DNA from: Spirosoma endophyticum
Lineage (GTDB): Bacteria; Bacteroidota; Bacteroidia; Cytophagales; Spirosomataceae
NCBI RefSeq assembly: GCF_900112365.1
Contig: NZ_FOLQ01000003.1
Location: forward strand, 651,746 to 715,745
Reading direction: 5' to 3'
DNA length: 64,000 nt
The first letter of the stretch is position 1. Every line of letters begins with the position of its first letter. The notes under the pieces are model-generated. The model had not been told where the DNA came from, searched no databases, and saw only the letters and a list, made by a program, of their open reading frames with translations. This document shows positions 63,686-64,000 of the stretch, one piece after another. The translations under genes were made by a program, and so were the position numbers.

Positions 63686-64000
63686 TGTACGTCGTCAAGT
63701 AAAAGTGGACAAAAGGGTTGGGAATGGGAAGAGACAATTCAGTAAATTGTTTCACTCAAACCTCCTTGATTATGTCCAATTCAACCAAAACTTCCAAAGG
63801 CAAACGTGCAGCTTCTCCAACCCCCACATCTGCCGAGCGTAAACCTGCTTTATCCATTATCAAAGACATCCAGCGACAAACCAGACGACAGTACACCGCG
63901 GAAGAAAAAATTCGCATTGTCCTGGAAGGCTTACAAGGCGAACAGTCAGTAGCCGAGATCTGTCGGCGAGAAGGGCTCAATACTAACATTTATTACCGTT
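63686..64000 (+). mobile_element. IS3-family insertion sequence, left end (continues past window)
   Basis: Coding for jetC ends at about 63686, where a TGTAC-start sequence followed by A/G-rich bases begins, as in terminal inverted repeats of IS3-type elements. 86 bases further in, a transposase OrfA starts on the plus strand. Only the left end is visible, so the right inverted repeat and target duplication cannot be checked. Confidence 0.8.
63772..64000 (+). CDS. IS3-family transposase OrfA, N-terminal part
   Basis: ATG at 63772 opens a frame that runs without stop to the window edge. A Ser/Thr-rich, basic N-terminus is followed by R-R-Q-Y-T-A-E-E-K-I-R-I-V-L-E-G and E-I-C-R-R-E-G-L-N-T-N-I-Y-Y-R. 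These match the HTH domain of transposase_8/OrfA proteins, where E-x-x-x-R-I-V and I-C-R-R are standard. OrfB should follow by frameshift beyond the edge. It is antisense to the interrupted jetC. Confidence 0.9.
   Translation, partial: MSNSTKTSKGKRAASPTPTSAERKPALSIIKDIQRQTRRQYTAEEKIRIVLEGLQGEQSVAEICRREGLNTNIYYR

Overview
The window looks like chromosomal DNA of a Bacteroidota member of the Cytophagales, most like Spirosoma or a close relative. The evidence is two SusC/SusD outer-membrane pairs plus a SusC remnant, many exported hydrolases with '...AQ' signal peptides, an ECF sigma factor, weak Shine-Dalgarno sites, a TAnnTTTG-type promoter candidate and many intergenic hairpins. This assignment rests on gene content and protein style only; no search was run. 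No tRNA, rRNA or CRISPR array was seen.

Layout. 0-5 kb: end of ndk, nth, an ECF sigma factor with a small overlapping gene, a TPR histidine kinase and a lipoprotein. 5-14.6 kb: lpdA, an M28 peptidase, an Omp85-type barrel, a broken susC, an exported thioredoxin-fold protein, a lone nuoC and an M1 peptidase. 14.7-21.9 kb: a D-aminoacylase-like amidohydrolase, a decayed MFS transporter, a GH37 trehalase, a lipoprotein and glpD. 21.9-25.6 kb: two exported RraA-like proteins divergent from an enolase-superfamily dehydratase that carries a Tat-like signal. 25.6-34.9 kb: housekeeping genes (TIGR01777 epimerase, rimK with a RimB-like protease, holB, a GlmU-like nucleotidyltransferase, an SDR, ChaN), a toxin-antitoxin cassette framed by 38-bp direct repeats, and a protein with a class II terpene-cyclase-like DIDDTA motif.

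35-40.8 kb: a cNMP-domain histidine kinase, a response regulator fused to a thioredoxin-reductase-like flavoprotein, and a UBP-type zinc-finger protein, followed by overlapping egtB-egtD for ergothioneine. This is the most unusual part of the window. The fusion keeps its receiver and nucleotide-binding motifs but has lost both dithiol motifs, which suggests a redox sensor or output module rather than a disulfide reductase.

40.9-60.9 kb: a SusD/SusC pair; a run of oxygenase, desaturase, peroxiredoxin-like and DUF1684 genes; a methionine aminotransferase; a class A beta-lactamase-like hydrolase; a Cys/Met PLP lyase; an M20 amidohydrolase; and a second SusC/SusD pair.

61-64 kb: a more AT-rich segment holding jetD and the 3' half of jetC of a Wadjet-type plasmid-defence operon. 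jetC is interrupted by an IS3-family element that runs off the right edge.

A recurring theme is the long imperfect hairpins between genes, each built from its own short word (for example the TCATTCA heptamer). Several of them supply the last codons and stop of the adjacent gene.
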